Positions 50,983 through 61,441 of a DNA stretch of 64,000 bases are shown here, piece by piece. Source of the DNA: Cylindrotheca closterium (lineage: Eukaryota > Bacillariophyta > Bacillariophyceae > Bacillariales > Bacillariaceae); NCBI GenBank assembly GCA_933822405.4, contig CAKOGP040002458.1:48124-112123 (forward strand), read 5' to 3'. The notes beneath the pieces were generated by a model, which was given only the letters and a program-made list of their open reading frames with translations, was not told the DNA's origin and made no database searches. How positions within the stretch are numbered: the first letter of the stretch is position 1; the number at the start of each line of letters is the position of its first letter. A program made the position numbers and the translations under genes.

Positions 50983-51136
50983 GTTTTGTTTTGTTTTGTT
51001 TTGTTTTGTTTTGTTTTGTGTTGTGTTGTGTTGTGTTGTGTTGTTTTGTATTGTTTTGTATTGTATTGTTTTGTATTGTTTTGTATTGTTTTGTCTTGTT
51101 TTGTGTTGTGTTGTGTTGTGTTGTGTTGTGTTGTGT
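50983..51136. repeat. TTTTG and TTGTG pentanucleotide array
   Basis: About 150 bp of alternating GTTTT and GTTGT units with TATTG variants. The left copy has only a short ACAACACAATACAAAACA at the matching place, so the array expanded here. Confidence 0.95.
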
Positions 51137-51463
51137 TCTGTTGTATTCCTTCCTTCACACACCGACCGACCGGTCCGAAGCTTTACGACTGCAACTATCA
51201 TTTCATAGACGTGTTGCATCGAAGCAAGGTACCAGTAGCGTTGGAAAGGGAATGGGTAGTGGCTCCCATTTGGAGCAGGATCCTTCAGCAAGAGAAAATA
51301 TGTTCAAATCGGCCGCAACCACAAGGATCTTCCACGGAAGCATCCTCCTCTTCCAAAGTCCTTTACCATAGTCAGTTGCGATTGCAAAGTGTTGGCCAAC
51401 ATTTTTCTGACAAGTCAAGGACGCTGAAAAGAAGAAGATTGGTTCGAGAAAAGATCAAAAGCT

Positions 51464-52906
51464 CTATTCTTGGCTGAGCAAGGTTGTCTCATCGTTGGTT
51501 CGTCGAATGACAGCCCATTCCCATTCGGTTTGAAACAAATTAATTCGAGTCCCAGGGATTTGTGCCTCGAGACGGAAGGAGCGTTCAGTTCGCTCTCTCA
51601 TTTCCTTGATCTTATGGTCGTATCGCTTCTTTGCCATCTTGCGCTTGTAAGATCCAATAATTGTTTTACCAGACGATGGTGGATTGATTCTTTGAGGACC
51701 TTGTCCAAGGTAATCACATCCGACCTTGAGGCAGAAATTCGGCAGTACCACAACCCAATAGTACTTGACTTTGCCAGCAAAATTTTCAAGCATTCTCTGG
51801 ACTGTAAGCTTGACAAGAATAGTCATGGTGCAGCTCACAATAGAAAAAGCCGAGATCCACATGCAAACCCAGCTTGAAAGAGCAGAGATCAAATCAGTAA
51901 AGACTCGGACCCCAACCTTGGTAGTTTCAATGGTTCGCTTGAGAGTAAATTTGGCAAGCATCGTCATGACGCAGATGAAACTTGCAAGTGTCCAGAGAAA
52001 AATAAAGATCGATTCAGCAAAGACTGGGGCGCAAGTCTTGAGAGTAAGCTTGAAAAGTCTCATCATGGTGCGGAGCCAGCTGAAAAGTGCCGAGGTCATG
52101 GCCATTCCAAAAGAGTAGATTGGAAGAATAGATGGCGACCATGGCATCATGTTTCCCTCAGAGCTGAAGGTTTGGTTCATGGGAAGATTGAGGACTTCTT
52201 GGCCCGCAAATACAAAGACAGGTGTGATGCAATGGACCAAGGCTTCTGCACAAACTTTGATGATCAAGTCTTGTGGACCAAAGGGAACCAAGTCGCTTGA
52301 GCCAAGAATGACCAGGTCGGTACAGGTAGAAACTCTGAGCACCAATTCTCGTGCAGCAAAGAGCACCAAGGATCGTGTTGCTCTCACGACAATGGCTCGT
52401 GTGGCTCTGACAATGATGGCTCGTGTGGCCATAAGGACCAGATCGCGTGGAGCTCGGACAATGAGCTGTAGATAGGTTTCGCTGGTTGGAAGAGCAAAGA
52501 TTTGGCTGTTGAGAACGGTGGCGTTGCCAATAAAGCTCTTGATTATGTTGGTGATCCCTCCAATAGCATCGGAAACGGTTCGACCGACTGCAGCAATGGA
52601 AATGGATCCGAAGATGGCTCGGACGCCTGCAACAATGGTGGTGGTTTGGGTGGCGATGACACTGTGGACTGCTGGTGCAACTGCAACTCGACTGATGAGC
52701 TGCTGAGCAATGACAGGCATGGCGGCGACGAGCATGACAATCAGAGTCAACGCAAGTGGCATGGTGATGGTGTTGATGATGGTGTTGATGATGTTGTTGT
52801 TCATGAAGATGAAGGAAAACATCGTTGCGATAAAGTTGTTTGTTTGCTGGTAAGGAATAAGCTCGATATCACACACAAAAGCTTGATGCTTTGTTTTTAT
52901 GAGCAT
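51464..52906 (-). CDS. Repeat-borne hydrophobic protein of unknown function (right copy)
   Basis: Same 480-aa protein as 11793-13235; the encoded residues are identical. The two base differences fall at third positions (TCC here for TCG, TAC here for TAT). Features as for the left copy: optional signal-peptide-like MPLALTLIVMLVAAMPVIA at an internal ATG, several hydrophobic segments, three internal repeats, basic C-terminus. The stop at 51464 is followed by the deletion junction at about 51453. Being repeated and identical, it may be the payload of a mobile unit or a recently converted gene pair. The coding strand is not fully certain (see left copy). Confidence 0.5.
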   Translation of the reverse strand: MLIKTKHQAFVCDIELIPYQQTNNFIATMFSFIFMNNNIINTIINTITMPLALTLIVMLVAAMPVIAQQLISRVAVAPAVHSVIATQTTTIVAGVRAIFGSISIAAVGRTVSDAIGGITNIIKSFIGNATVLNSQIFALPTSETYLQLIVRAPRDLVLMATRAIIVRATRAIVVRATRSLVLFAARELVLRVSTCTDLVILGSSDLVPFGPQDLIIKVCAEALVHCITPVFVFAGQEVLNLPMNQTFSSEGNMMPWSPSILPIYSFGMAMTSALFSWLRTMMRLFKLTLKTCAPVFAESIFIFLWTLASFICVMTMLAKFTLKRTIETTKVGVRVFTDLISALSSWVCMWISAFSIVSCTMTILVKLTVQRMLENFAGKVKYYWVVVLPNFCLKVGCDYLGQGPQRINPPSSGKTIIGSYKRKMAKKRYDHKIKEMRERTERSFRLEAQIPGTRINLFQTEWEWAVIRRTNDETTLLSQE

Positions 52907-53242
52907 TTCTGAGTGCTTCCAAGATTGCAAGATTACAGCACGGTCTTGGAAAGAAACGTTTTGTTGGAAAGTTTGGGAGCGGTTTGCGAAAGTTTCCACG
53001 CTTCAGTCGTCGCCAAAAAGAAACCGACTTCATCTGGCTGCTAAATTGCCTAACGAAGCAAACCAACGCCGACTTTGTTCGTTTCTCATTCCTTGTTCAT
53101 GTTAAAAGATTGTGGCACCTCCATAATATGAAGTGAACGCGAGATATTCCACCGCCATTGTCCAATAATGGTTTGACTGCAAATTTATTTTCTACATTCG
53201 TTCGATCGAAAAACGGTTGGACGATCGACTACTGCGACTAAA

Positions 53243-53865
53243 CAGAAATGAGACAAGCTGAAGTCTAACTAAACAGGTTCGTACCCTGCTGGTACCGGTA
53301 TCGTACACTTTCCCAATAGTGCAATATATTAACACATAATATTTATTACAATTACATGCGCTATTGAAATCAAATGAAATTTCTTGCCATCCGTGTTGTT
53401 CTATAATGGTGAGGCGATAGGGGGCTCACACATCACTCACACCGCCTGCTGGTGTGTGGTTGTTTTCCGGACGCAATTCTGCGTTCAAAGTAACTTTTGT
53501 TCCGGTACCTATCTGTGCGAGTACTCAAAGGAGAAAGGCTCCGAGTGACAAACTGTGAGTTCTGTCACCCAAGTTGATCAAGGAGGCCCCAATCACAACG
53601 GAGGAGGAAGAAAGTCATTGATGCAAATCAAACCAACCATCAACGCTACCTCTTCATAATTCCTCGATGGTTAACTAGCTTCAATCCTAACTCATCGTTT
53701 TCTGTAGCGATTTTGGGTTGGTTCTCCATTAAAAACTGACCTTAATCCATACCAACGACTATAAAGAACCGTAGTAGTACCGTAGTAGTAGTCCTTTCAG
53801 CACTATGTTGTTACTCGAAGCACCACTGGCTATACGCACCATACTTTGACTAGAGATCAAGTTTC
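53243..53865. other. Intergenic, no supported gene
   Basis: Contains CTGGTACCGGTATCGTAC at about 53290 and a TAGTAGTACCGTAGTAGTAG run near 53775. No gene. Confidence 0.5.
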
Positions 53866-54411
53866 TTATTCTTGCTTCACATCGTTTGCAAAGGGATCCC
53901 CGCGCATCATACGCTTGAAGAGTGACCATGGAATCATTGGAATTGCGACAAAGACAATCAAATAGATTTCGTACATCAGCGATCCAATGTCCGAGTGGAC
54001 GACCATATTATTCGGACTTGCTTTCCAATCTTTGTAGCCAGAATTGTAAAATATCTCAGTATCCGGCTTGAGTCCCAGCAATGGTTCCGCCATTACCATG
54101 GCAAATGGGAAGATGACACGTTCTCCTGATTCCCAAATCGTCTGATGACATTGGGAACACCGACCTCGAGACATGGCAAACAATCCTCCCAAGGAAGTCG
54201 ACCGCTCATAGTCTATATTCTCAGAGCCTTGGATTGTTACATTCCATTTCCAAACAGCGCCTCCACCACTATATCGGGCAGGTTTGGATTGATACTTGCT
54301 GGCAAATCCACGACAATGAGAACAGTGGCAATTGTAGGCGAGGAATGGTTTCATGTCAATGGCAATAGAGACATTTCCACACTTGCATCTTCCGGATCGA
54401 TAGACTCCCAT
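53866..54411 (-). CDS. GFA/CENP-V-fold zinc protein with C-terminal membrane segment
   Basis: 181 aa. Cys pairs in the family order: GRCKCGNVSIAI (Cys9, Cys11), YNCHCSHCRG (three Cys near 28-33), and RGRCSQCHQTIW (Cys pair near 84-87). These form the structural and catalytic-type zinc sites of the Mss4-like fold of glutathione-dependent formaldehyde-activating (GFA) proteins. Sequence after the fold has YEIYLIVFVAIPMIPWSLF, a likely membrane segment (about 147-165), then a short polar tail; this tail is unusual for soluble GFA proteins. In most eukaryotes the GFA-fold function is unproven; formaldehyde chemistry should not be assumed. Confidence 0.8.
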   Translation of the reverse strand: MGVYRSGRCKCGNVSIAIDMKPFLAYNCHCSHCRGFASKYQSKPARYSGGGAVWKWNVTIQGSENIDYERSTSLGGLFAMSRGRCSQCHQTIWESGERVIFPFAMVMAEPLLGLKPDTEIFYNSGYKDWKASPNNMVVHSDIGSLMYEIYLIVFVAIPMIPWSLFKRMMRGDPFANDVKQE

Positions 54412-54978
54412 TGAATTATTTGTTCCTTATATCCTTGTTGACGAGTTATTGTTGTATTGTAGTAGTTGCTAGCTAGAAACGATAATATAATGCTTCCGAA
54501 GGATTCGATCTCATCATGATTGTTGTTGTTATTATTATTGTCTTCAATTTGCGAAACTTTGATGCGATGACGTAAGTTTTGGAGCTTGCATGCGTTTGAA
54601 TGAATGAATCAATCAATCCTAGAAAATATTCGCGTTAAATCGTCCTGCCGAACGTTTTGATACCACAAGTGGTCTGGCAGTCCTTCTGTGTGGATGCCGA
54701 TTACATACCGGTACCAGGGTACCAGGTACCCTACCCGGTACTGTATGCATACTGGAAAATGTAAAAAATACCCGGCGGCGGCAAAAATAACGAAAACCAA
54801 TACCGTACTAAGAGAATTGGCACAGTCGCAGATAAAGCACGACCGAACACCGCATTTGCACACACTCATCACACACGCAAGATTTATCCTCCAGTGCACT
54901 TTCGTACCTCACTCACTCACCCATTCATTCAATACTGTAGATATTCACTCAATCAATCTATTTATTCAATAGTATAGT
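54412..54978. other. Divergent upstream region with GGTACC cluster
   Basis: Lies between the GFA-fold gene (minus) and the RNI-like gene (plus). The stretch at 54705-54742 packs four GGTACC/GGTACT words and CCGGTACC. Confidence 0.5.
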
Positions 54979-56340
54979 ATGAGCGCCTCCGTTCCATCAT
55001 CCTCCACAACCAGACGAAGACGGCGACGAAGAAGAAATGAGTTCCGTTTTCAGCTAATTCGGTGTTCCGATCCAAATCGATCCGTCAGTCGCATCCTAGA
55101 CTTGAAGAACCAACGAATTACCAATGCCTCCTTGTTTCAACTCCAGGATGTTCTTGACGGTACTGTTCTCACGGCTCTGTTGGACGTCTTTCAGCATTTT
55201 GTCAACGAAGGAATCAAGTGGCAGAGTCTGGAAATTCAGGAAACCGAGAAAATTATGTTCGATGTTTCTCCCTTGCACGAGCTTCTTCGTCTGGCAAACG
55301 AATCAAGCCTCTTTCAAAGCATCCATTTGGCTCTTCGGAGCCGATACAATTCGAGCTTGCAACCGGATGCAAATGATGGGGCATTTCTGCAATCGATCGA
55401 GCAAAACAGCCGACTTGCCCAGCTCAGTATTGATCTGGACGGAAGACAATCGGCTGAGGACGTTCAATCTTTGATTACACTTTTGACCGTTTCCAAGACT
55501 TTGAAGCGTCTCACGCTAAAGTGGCATGGGCTCCAGGTGGGTGCCTTTTCGGAAGGGTTCGCCCACAACTCGGACTTGACTTCACTCTGTCTAAGTTGCC
55601 CTGCTGAGAGCTTTGTACCGAGTTCTTCGATTCACGACATGATGACAGAACTCTCCCTGTATCCAACGATGAGATTAGAAAAACTGAACTTGTCTAGCAA
55701 AGGCGACGACGAGCTGTCATCGGCACTGGAATTGCTATTGCTATCGCAGCAGGGACTCAAGATGCTTACTGTCTCTTGCGGTGGATCATCGGCTCTAGGT
55801 GGCTTTTCCATGGCCGGTCTCGCTCCAGCTCGGTTATCCAGTAATCCGTTTGATTCCTTTTTCCGACGCCTTGCCGATCTCACTCCGGCGCGCATGGCTG
55901 CCATGTCAGCGGCACAACACCAGCACACCGTCGCCGCTCATGTACCGGTAGTGCAAGATCATAATGCGGAACAACAACAAGAACAATCCCTGGACGAACA
56001 ATTGGACGCCCACTTGATCGAAAATGGTCCACTCATCACGATTGGAACGAACATGTACAAGGCTTCGAGAGACCAAATATCCTATGTCAAAAAGGCACTC
56101 ATCAATTATCCCAAGCTACGATTGACCCGTCAATTTCCATCCTCAATGGAATATGACAATGTCTTGAATCACTGTGGTAGGTACCTGATGAATGATTCGA
56201 ATGTGCCCTTGGGGCTTTGGCCCATTGCGCTAGAGAGAGCTGCTTGCTTGGAGAATCACAAGCATCTGCGATCTACTGTGATTTATGAGCTACTTCATGG
56301 GGGAGTATTTGCTGGACGGGAGACCTATGCTTCGCTCTAA
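54979..56340 (+). CDS. RNI-like (ribonuclease inhibitor-type repeat) protein
   Basis: 453 aa, starting at ATG 54979 with a poly-Arg N-terminus (RRRRRRRRN) that could act as a nuclear signal. The body has irregular leucine-rich repeats of the RNI kind: SLFQSIHLALRSRY, SRLAQLSIDLDG, KTLKRLTLKWHGLQ, SDLTSLCLSCPA, MRLEKLNLSSKG and QGLKMLTVSCGG. The C-terminal block (NHCGRYLMNDSNVPLGLWPI, ALERA) recurs in many diatom hypothetical proteins, from memory of the family type. No F-box seen. Likely a protein-interaction adaptor; role unknown. Convergent with the cyclin gene. Confidence 0.75.
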   Translation: MSASVPSSSTTRRRRRRRRNEFRFQLIRCSDPNRSVSRILDLKNQRITNASLFQLQDVLDGTVLTALLDVFQHFVNEGIKWQSLEIQETEKIMFDVSPLHELLRLANESSLFQSIHLALRSRYNSSLQPDANDGAFLQSIEQNSRLAQLSIDLDGRQSAEDVQSLITLLTVSKTLKRLTLKWHGLQVGAFSEGFAHNSDLTSLCLSCPAESFVPSSSIHDMMTELSLYPTMRLEKLNLSSKGDDELSSALELLLLSQQGLKMLTVSCGGSSALGGFSMAGLAPARLSSNPFDSFFRRLADLTPARMAAMSAAQHQHTVAAHVPVVQDHNAEQQQEQSLDEQLDAHLIENGPLITIGTNMYKASRDQISYVKKALINYPKLRLTRQFPSSMEYDNVLNHCGRYLMNDSNVPLGLWPIALERAACLENHKHLRSTVIYELLHGGVFAGRETYASL

Positions 56341-56956
56341 GGATTTTAGGGGAATGAGAATGATTGGTGATAATGGAAAATGATGGTGATAATGGGAAAT
56401 GGTGGGAATCGGAATATTGATATGGGAAATATGGTGATAATGGGAATTGTAGTGGTACAGATTCTTGTATCACAACTCTCAGTCTGGATTTATAGTTACG
56501 GCTGCCAAGAATGACGAACAAGAGTAGTTGTGAATTCAAGAAGAAAAGCAACAATATCGTTAGCTTCGTGGCAGGTGGATAGTGGGAGACCAAAAAGTTG
56601 GGGAGGAAGCGATCTTATTATTGTACATAACTCTCAGAGTGGATTTTGTCACAATTACCAATGTCAAATGTGTATTATTGCGTCTCAAGTTGGACGGAGA
56701 TCTGAATGGTAATAATGTACATAGTGTATATCAAGGTAGTCAACATGATCAACAGTATAGGATAACCAACAATAAGTCATCAGTTGTCGCAAGTAATTGT
56801 CTATTTCTCTAACTGCTGTTTGTGTTACTTTTTTAACACGTTTCCGGCATATTATTCGTGCAATAATATCGGAATGCGTTTCATTTTGTCTATATATGGT
56901 TTGGTGGTTTGTCTCTTCGTTCATTGATTCATTCGTTCACTCGTTGCTCTTGGTGA
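56341..56956. other. Intergenic between convergent genes
   Basis: Directly after the stop is a purine-rich run of GGGAATGGTGATAATGGGAAAT-type units (about 56350-56450), a short degenerate tandem repeat. No gene. Confidence 0.5.
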
Positions 56957-58459
56957 TCAAGAGTGCTGCTCCTCTTGGACTAATTGTTGGGAGGAAGAAC
57001 CATCCACTACCGAAGTGGGTGATTTGAAACCATTCTTTTTCAGAATGGAGGAATAGGGATTTCCTTTTGAAGTGGGAGGCGTCGTTGGCCCAGCAGTGGT
57101 GGTGGTGGTGGTGTGGGCGCCGGAATGGTGTTCATGATCCTGCTCATTGTCCATTGCGACGCAGGACAAGACAGTTTGGTTGTCATCATCGTCGTCGTCA
57201 CTACTGCTACTTCCGACTATTGCCATGTCTTGCAACAGTGCAACACAATCGAGCTGAGGAGCTTGCAGACAAGAAGCATGGACTTGTCTGATCACTTGAA
57301 GCAACAAGTCTTGCTGTTGTTGTTGCTGCTGTTGGTGGGCGTGCAGATTATCATCATCATCATGTTGTGTTTCCAAGCACAATGCTAAAGACAGCTGTCG
57401 CGAAAGGCGCTGTCGTTGAGAGGGTGAAATGGCATTCGGATCGCAAAAGGCCATGGCCACAAGAATAATGGCATAGGAAACAATCGATGGTGGATAGTTC
57501 TTGTATTGTGGTTGTGGAGAGACAATTTCGGTAATGATTTGGATCAACTTGCAAAGCATAGTCTTGGTGTCTTCCAGTTGAGCCTCGTCTTCTTCATTGG
57601 CATTGTCTTGTTGTAGAATCTCAAGCAAAAGCGATTGGTACTGATAAAGATAACAATCGACAGAAGGAGGATGCAAGTACCAAGAACAGGCTTGAATGAT
57701 TTGGACTTCCATGGCAATGATATCTCTCTCGGTAAAGACATTGCGTCCGAGTTTGATCAAATCACTCAGCTTGATGAGTTTGCAATCATGGGTCTTGATG
57801 GCCAATTGCAAGGCCGTGGCAGCCGCCAACTGAAAGGACACCTTGTAGTCGTCGAGACAGTTGGATCGAGGGTTCGCCTTTTGGTTCCGGTTCATGGCTC
57901 GGACAATGATCTCACTGATGGCCACATCTAAAAAGTAGATGGCGACTCCCACTGTCTGCCGATTGACATGTGAAAAGTCGACCACTTGGTACATCCACTG
58001 GATCAGCGAGGAGCGCCAAGAATCCATTTTTTCCAAGTGTTTGCGGCGACTTTTCCTGATGGGTTTGTCATTCCCATCAGAATCTTGTTTCGCCGTAGCT
58101 TTCGCTTGTTCAAGCTCCACATAATAGGATGTTGGGTGGTGATAGACCTTGGCTTCTTGGCAGCACATGGTTCGCACAATATCTGCTGCGAGGGGAGCAT
58201 GATTGAGAGCATTGTCTGAGTCGGATGGAGCGCAATCAGCAAGGAATGGTGATGTTGTTTCCGTGAGTGATGCCTCGGGTGGACTGCATTCGATAGAAGA
58301 TTCACATTCAAATTCACATTCATAGGATTGATCGCAAGTTACTGTTGAGCTGCCAGTATCATCCGTTGCTTCTCCTTCCATTGGATAGACTTTTAGCGGC
58401 TCGGTTACCATTCTAATGTTAATGGAAGCCGAGGATGACGTTGATTCCGAGTTGGACAT
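56957..58459 (-). CDS. Cyclin, diatom-specific type
   Basis: 500 aa. The N-terminal cyclin box is at about 153-262: SLIQWMYQVVDFSHVNRQTV, GVAIYFLDVAISEI, LAAATALQLAIKTHDCK, KLSDLIKLGRNVFTERDIIA, MEVQIIQACSWYLHPPS. The C-terminal cyclin fold is less conserved (about 263-390). The tail carries Gln and Thr runs and Asp/Ser tracts. It would bind a cyclin-dependent kinase and act in cell-cycle control or nutrient-linked division; the class cannot be set, but the divergent box with long flanks resembles the expanded diatom-specific cyclins. The ATG at 58459 is preceded by a TTTG/ATTG simple repeat region. Confidence 0.85.
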   Translation of the reverse strand: MSNSESTSSSASINIRMVTEPLKVYPMEGEATDDTGSSTVTCDQSYECEFECESSIECSPPEASLTETTSPFLADCAPSDSDNALNHAPLAADIVRTMCCQEAKVYHHPTSYYVELEQAKATAKQDSDGNDKPIRKSRRKHLEKMDSWRSSLIQWMYQVVDFSHVNRQTVGVAIYFLDVAISEIIVRAMNRNQKANPRSNCLDDYKVSFQLAAATALQLAIKTHDCKLIKLSDLIKLGRNVFTERDIIAMEVQIIQACSWYLHPPSVDCYLYQYQSLLLEILQQDNANEEDEAQLEDTKTMLCKLIQIITEIVSPQPQYKNYPPSIVSYAIILVAMAFCDPNAISPSQRQRLSRQLSLALCLETQHDDDDNLHAHQQQQQQQQDLLLQVIRQVHASCLQAPQLDCVALLQDMAIVGSSSSDDDDDDNQTVLSCVAMDNEQDHEHHSGAHTTTTTTAGPTTPPTSKGNPYSSILKKNGFKSPTSVVDGSSSQQLVQEEQHS

Positions 58460-60026
58460 GATTAATTGATTGATTCTGATTCTGATTTTGTTTGTTTGTT
58501 TGTTTGTTTGTTTGTTTTTGTTTGAGTGATTCTTTCTTTAACAAATTCGTTGGTTTGTGTGCATGATTAGCTTTGCAATACTGTATACTCTGATCTACCT
58601 CTGGTTCTATTCTACCGGTATACTCTGATCACCGGTGTTATTGCGACTCTTGCTTTTTTGTCGATGCACAAATAGAATTTTGAATGCGGGGATCAGGAAC
58701 AAATTTCGTCACGTTGGCCTCGCTACTTTTTTCGCCTTGGAGAAACAATGGGAGAAGGATTTTTGGATGCCCTGCTCGGTATGTATAATATTTTATATAG
58801 GTAATTAGGCTTGTACATTTCATGGACTGTCCGTGCCCTAATCAAAAACGTCGGTTGAACCCATAAACACTTCGAACGGCTGAAGCTGTGCGCTCGACAA
58901 TGCCATTCAACGGACGTCATTGATCGCCGACATTACCGATCACATTTTCGGAGTAATTCTTTCACTTTCACGACAAAAACAAATTCCAGAAGAAAGAATG
59001 CAGATTGCCTTTGGACGATTGACTGCTGCAACTGATTGATTGATTGGTTGATTTATTGATTGTAGCAGACGAAGAGAAGAAGTGCAACATGAAGACCATC
59101 ACATTTTCAAGTGGTTCTTTCACCTACACGACATGATATATGGAGTCAGTCGTTGGTGCGAGTTGCACAAGACGAAACCATATTCAATATACGAGTAGTC
59201 ATTGCAAAGAACGGAAATATTGCCATTTGCTTTTATCATATGTTGCGTAAGAGTGGCTTGTGATTGATGATTTATCGAAAAGAGTAAGAATAAGGAGTGC
59301 AGCATGTATGACTAATGTAAAGAGGAGGACTGCTGAGTCTGTAGAACAAGCAAAATGAACAAATTCTATGCAAGATCATGGGTGGCAGACAACAAGTACT
59401 TGAAGAAGCAAGTTGTATTGGTCGTGGCCTGTTGAAACATTGAAGGAGTGTCAACTCATTTTGCGGCTGCTCCCCAGTCGCAATTGATTTCTTGATGAGG
59501 ATCATGGCCCATTCAGACGGCATGCGATCCCAAAGAACGGCAATTGAAACGCTGACTCAACAGAAAATTCCAATGCTCTTTTAGCGGTGCAATACTCGAT
59601 CTGCGTCTTCTTCTTTTGCAGTAACATAGTGTATCACAGTGTACCATACGAATAGAAAGGATGTAACAATACAGGTAGTTTCAGAATATGCTTGATGATG
59701 GTTACGGTTGCCATGGAAAGGCAAATACAGGAAGGCAAATACAGAATGACGATCAAACAACTAATATGATTGATTATTGAGTTTTCAATGCTTTTTGCAT
59801 GTTGGCCTTGACAAGAATCATGAAAGATTAATGTTCAAACGTCGGGACCTGGCCTGACATGTACGGAACGATATGTTTTGCTGCAAACGAACGCATCAAG
59901 TTCGTCCACCATGTCTAGTAGTTCAAGCTTGTTTCCCACGTCGCCAGAAGTGGGAGTAGCAAATAAGCTCAACATTTCTGCCAGGCTCATATACTTTCAA
60001 TACCTTGATCAACAATTCTGCTAGGC
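58460..60026. other. Intergenic, gene-poor
   Basis: Starts with a TTTG microsatellite (about 58490-58521). Nothing with domains or long coding-like frames to 60026. Confidence 0.5.
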
Positions 60027-60663
60027 TCATATAATTTCAATACCTTCTTGATCAGTGTTCTGGAGAGAACGACTGCTTTTTGATTTTGGGTCATTCTCCT
60101 GACTATCCGTTGCCCTGCTGGATTGTGGACTTTTTGCAGCATGGGGGTAATTCTCCTGACTACCACCTGCTCCGCTGAATGGTGGGCGTTTTGAAGGAAG
60201 ATGGAGGGAGACATCGCAAACGCCAGAAAAATCTCTCTGCTGCTTCTTTCGCATGGCAAGACAATCCAGCAACGTTTGATACTGCCCAAGTTTTTTTCAG
60301 CAGATATTTTGCACTGTTTCTGCCATTGCTGCCGTCAAGAGAGAGATTGTGTGTGTAGAGCCATAATTGGATAGGTACACTTGTACTTTGTCCTGGCTTC
60401 CCATCAAGTGCAAGCCACAAGAAAGTCCATTTGTCATTGAGATCCGTTAGAACCAAGATAATAGGATGATTGAGATTTAACATCGATGTAGCAAGATTCA
60501 ATTCAAATTGAGCTTCAATGTTGTTCCACAATGCAATGTCAACATCCTGAGACTGTGTGATTGCAACATCTCTATATATAATGCCTTGTTTGTTGGCATC
60601 CCTGCTCTTCCATCTCCATTTTCCTAATCCCAACCCCAACCCTCCATTTTCCAAGTATCTCAA
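60027..60663 (-). pseudogene. Fragment of an unrecognised gene
   Basis: A minus-strand frame without early ATG reads VDIALWNNIEAQFELNLATS, then HPIILVLTDLNDKWTFLWLA. This has the look of a folded-domain strand order, but I do not recognise the family. The first frame stops at 60160; another frame carries on from about 60280 with KKQQRDFSGVCDVSLHLPSK and a polar tail to 60027. Frame change plus missing start suggest a decayed partial gene; an intron is a possible alternative. Confidence 0.4.
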
Positions 60664-60684
60664 AATACATCTTCGACACCTTTC

Positions 60685-60930
60685 CTATTTTCTAGTTCCT
60701 TTGTTGATATTTGCCATCATCTTCGGGATGTGTTTCTCGTGCTGTAGGTTTCCAGTAACATTCTTTGTCATGATGTCAGATTCATTATCAGTTCCTTTGA
60801 CAAATAGAATCTTCAAAATACCATCATCCGGTCCAGTGTATTGTGTTACGAATTTTGTTTGAATGTCCATGTGCCGTGTTCTCTGGTTTATTGTGACATT
60901 TATTTGTTGCCATGAAAATTGCCGCCATAT
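60685..60930 (-). mobile_element. Copia-type RNase H C-terminal remnant
   Basis: Reads RTRHMDIQTKFVTQYT, then DGILKILFVKGTDNESDIMT and KN, the conserved end of Ty1/Copia polyproteins (RTKHIDxxxHF, then DN-AD-xTK). Just upstream, AAIFMATNK in another frame fits the preceding DNxAAI motif, so a frameshift is present. No LTR recognised. Confidence 0.8.
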
Positions 60931-61441
60931 TATTGTCAAGTCGAATAAAGGTATATTAGGTACTCGTACGGTACAAAAGTGGAGCAGTGGGATTCTCCTA
61001 CATTGCCCCCTTTTCATTTCGGCTTTGCAGTCCCCCTCCCCCCCCTAAAGATATAGACCAATAACGGAAAAGTTGAATTGACGCGCTGTTTCAAAAGCAT
61101 TCGCACAGCCGTGAAAAAAAGCCGGCCGCTCCAGGTTTTCCCATGGCGGGTCCAGAAACGTGGAATTTCCGTTAAAATGCGCTGCTAGTCAGCCAAAACA
61201 GATCAATTACTGGACGAAATATAGACAAGGAAAACTTGTGACTATCAGATCTCTTCAGACTACAAAACTACACGTACGGAGGACAGACCATGTACTTCCC
61301 AAAATAATGGTGACTTGATGCAAGAATCAAGAAGCATTGTAACAATAACATAAAATGCAGTGTACATCTCGTGGAGGACGCCCAAGTCGACACAGTCCAA
61401 GGATGACCATGCCCACTGAAAGCAAAGGCGATTCATTGGCT

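Larger units (their letters stand above)
50862..53242 (-). repeat. Large inverted repeat, right copy
   Basis: Inverse of 11457-13899. The outer end is GCGACTAAA at 53242. 51464-53242 is almost identical to the left copy; the inner part is about 90 percent identical, lacks the 63-bp segment and the 165-bp duplication seen on the left, and carries an expanded TTTTG/TTGTG run and three TGATTGTAGCCT copies (about 50936-50972). Flanks of both copies are unrelated, so this is a moved or duplicated unit, not a palindrome of the locus. Confidence 0.92.

Noticed and set aside
50860..51477. Several long frames in the pentanucleotide array
   Set aside because: Open only because TTTTG/TTGTG units lack stops; Phe/Val/Cys or Asn/Thr/Lys repeats are artefacts.
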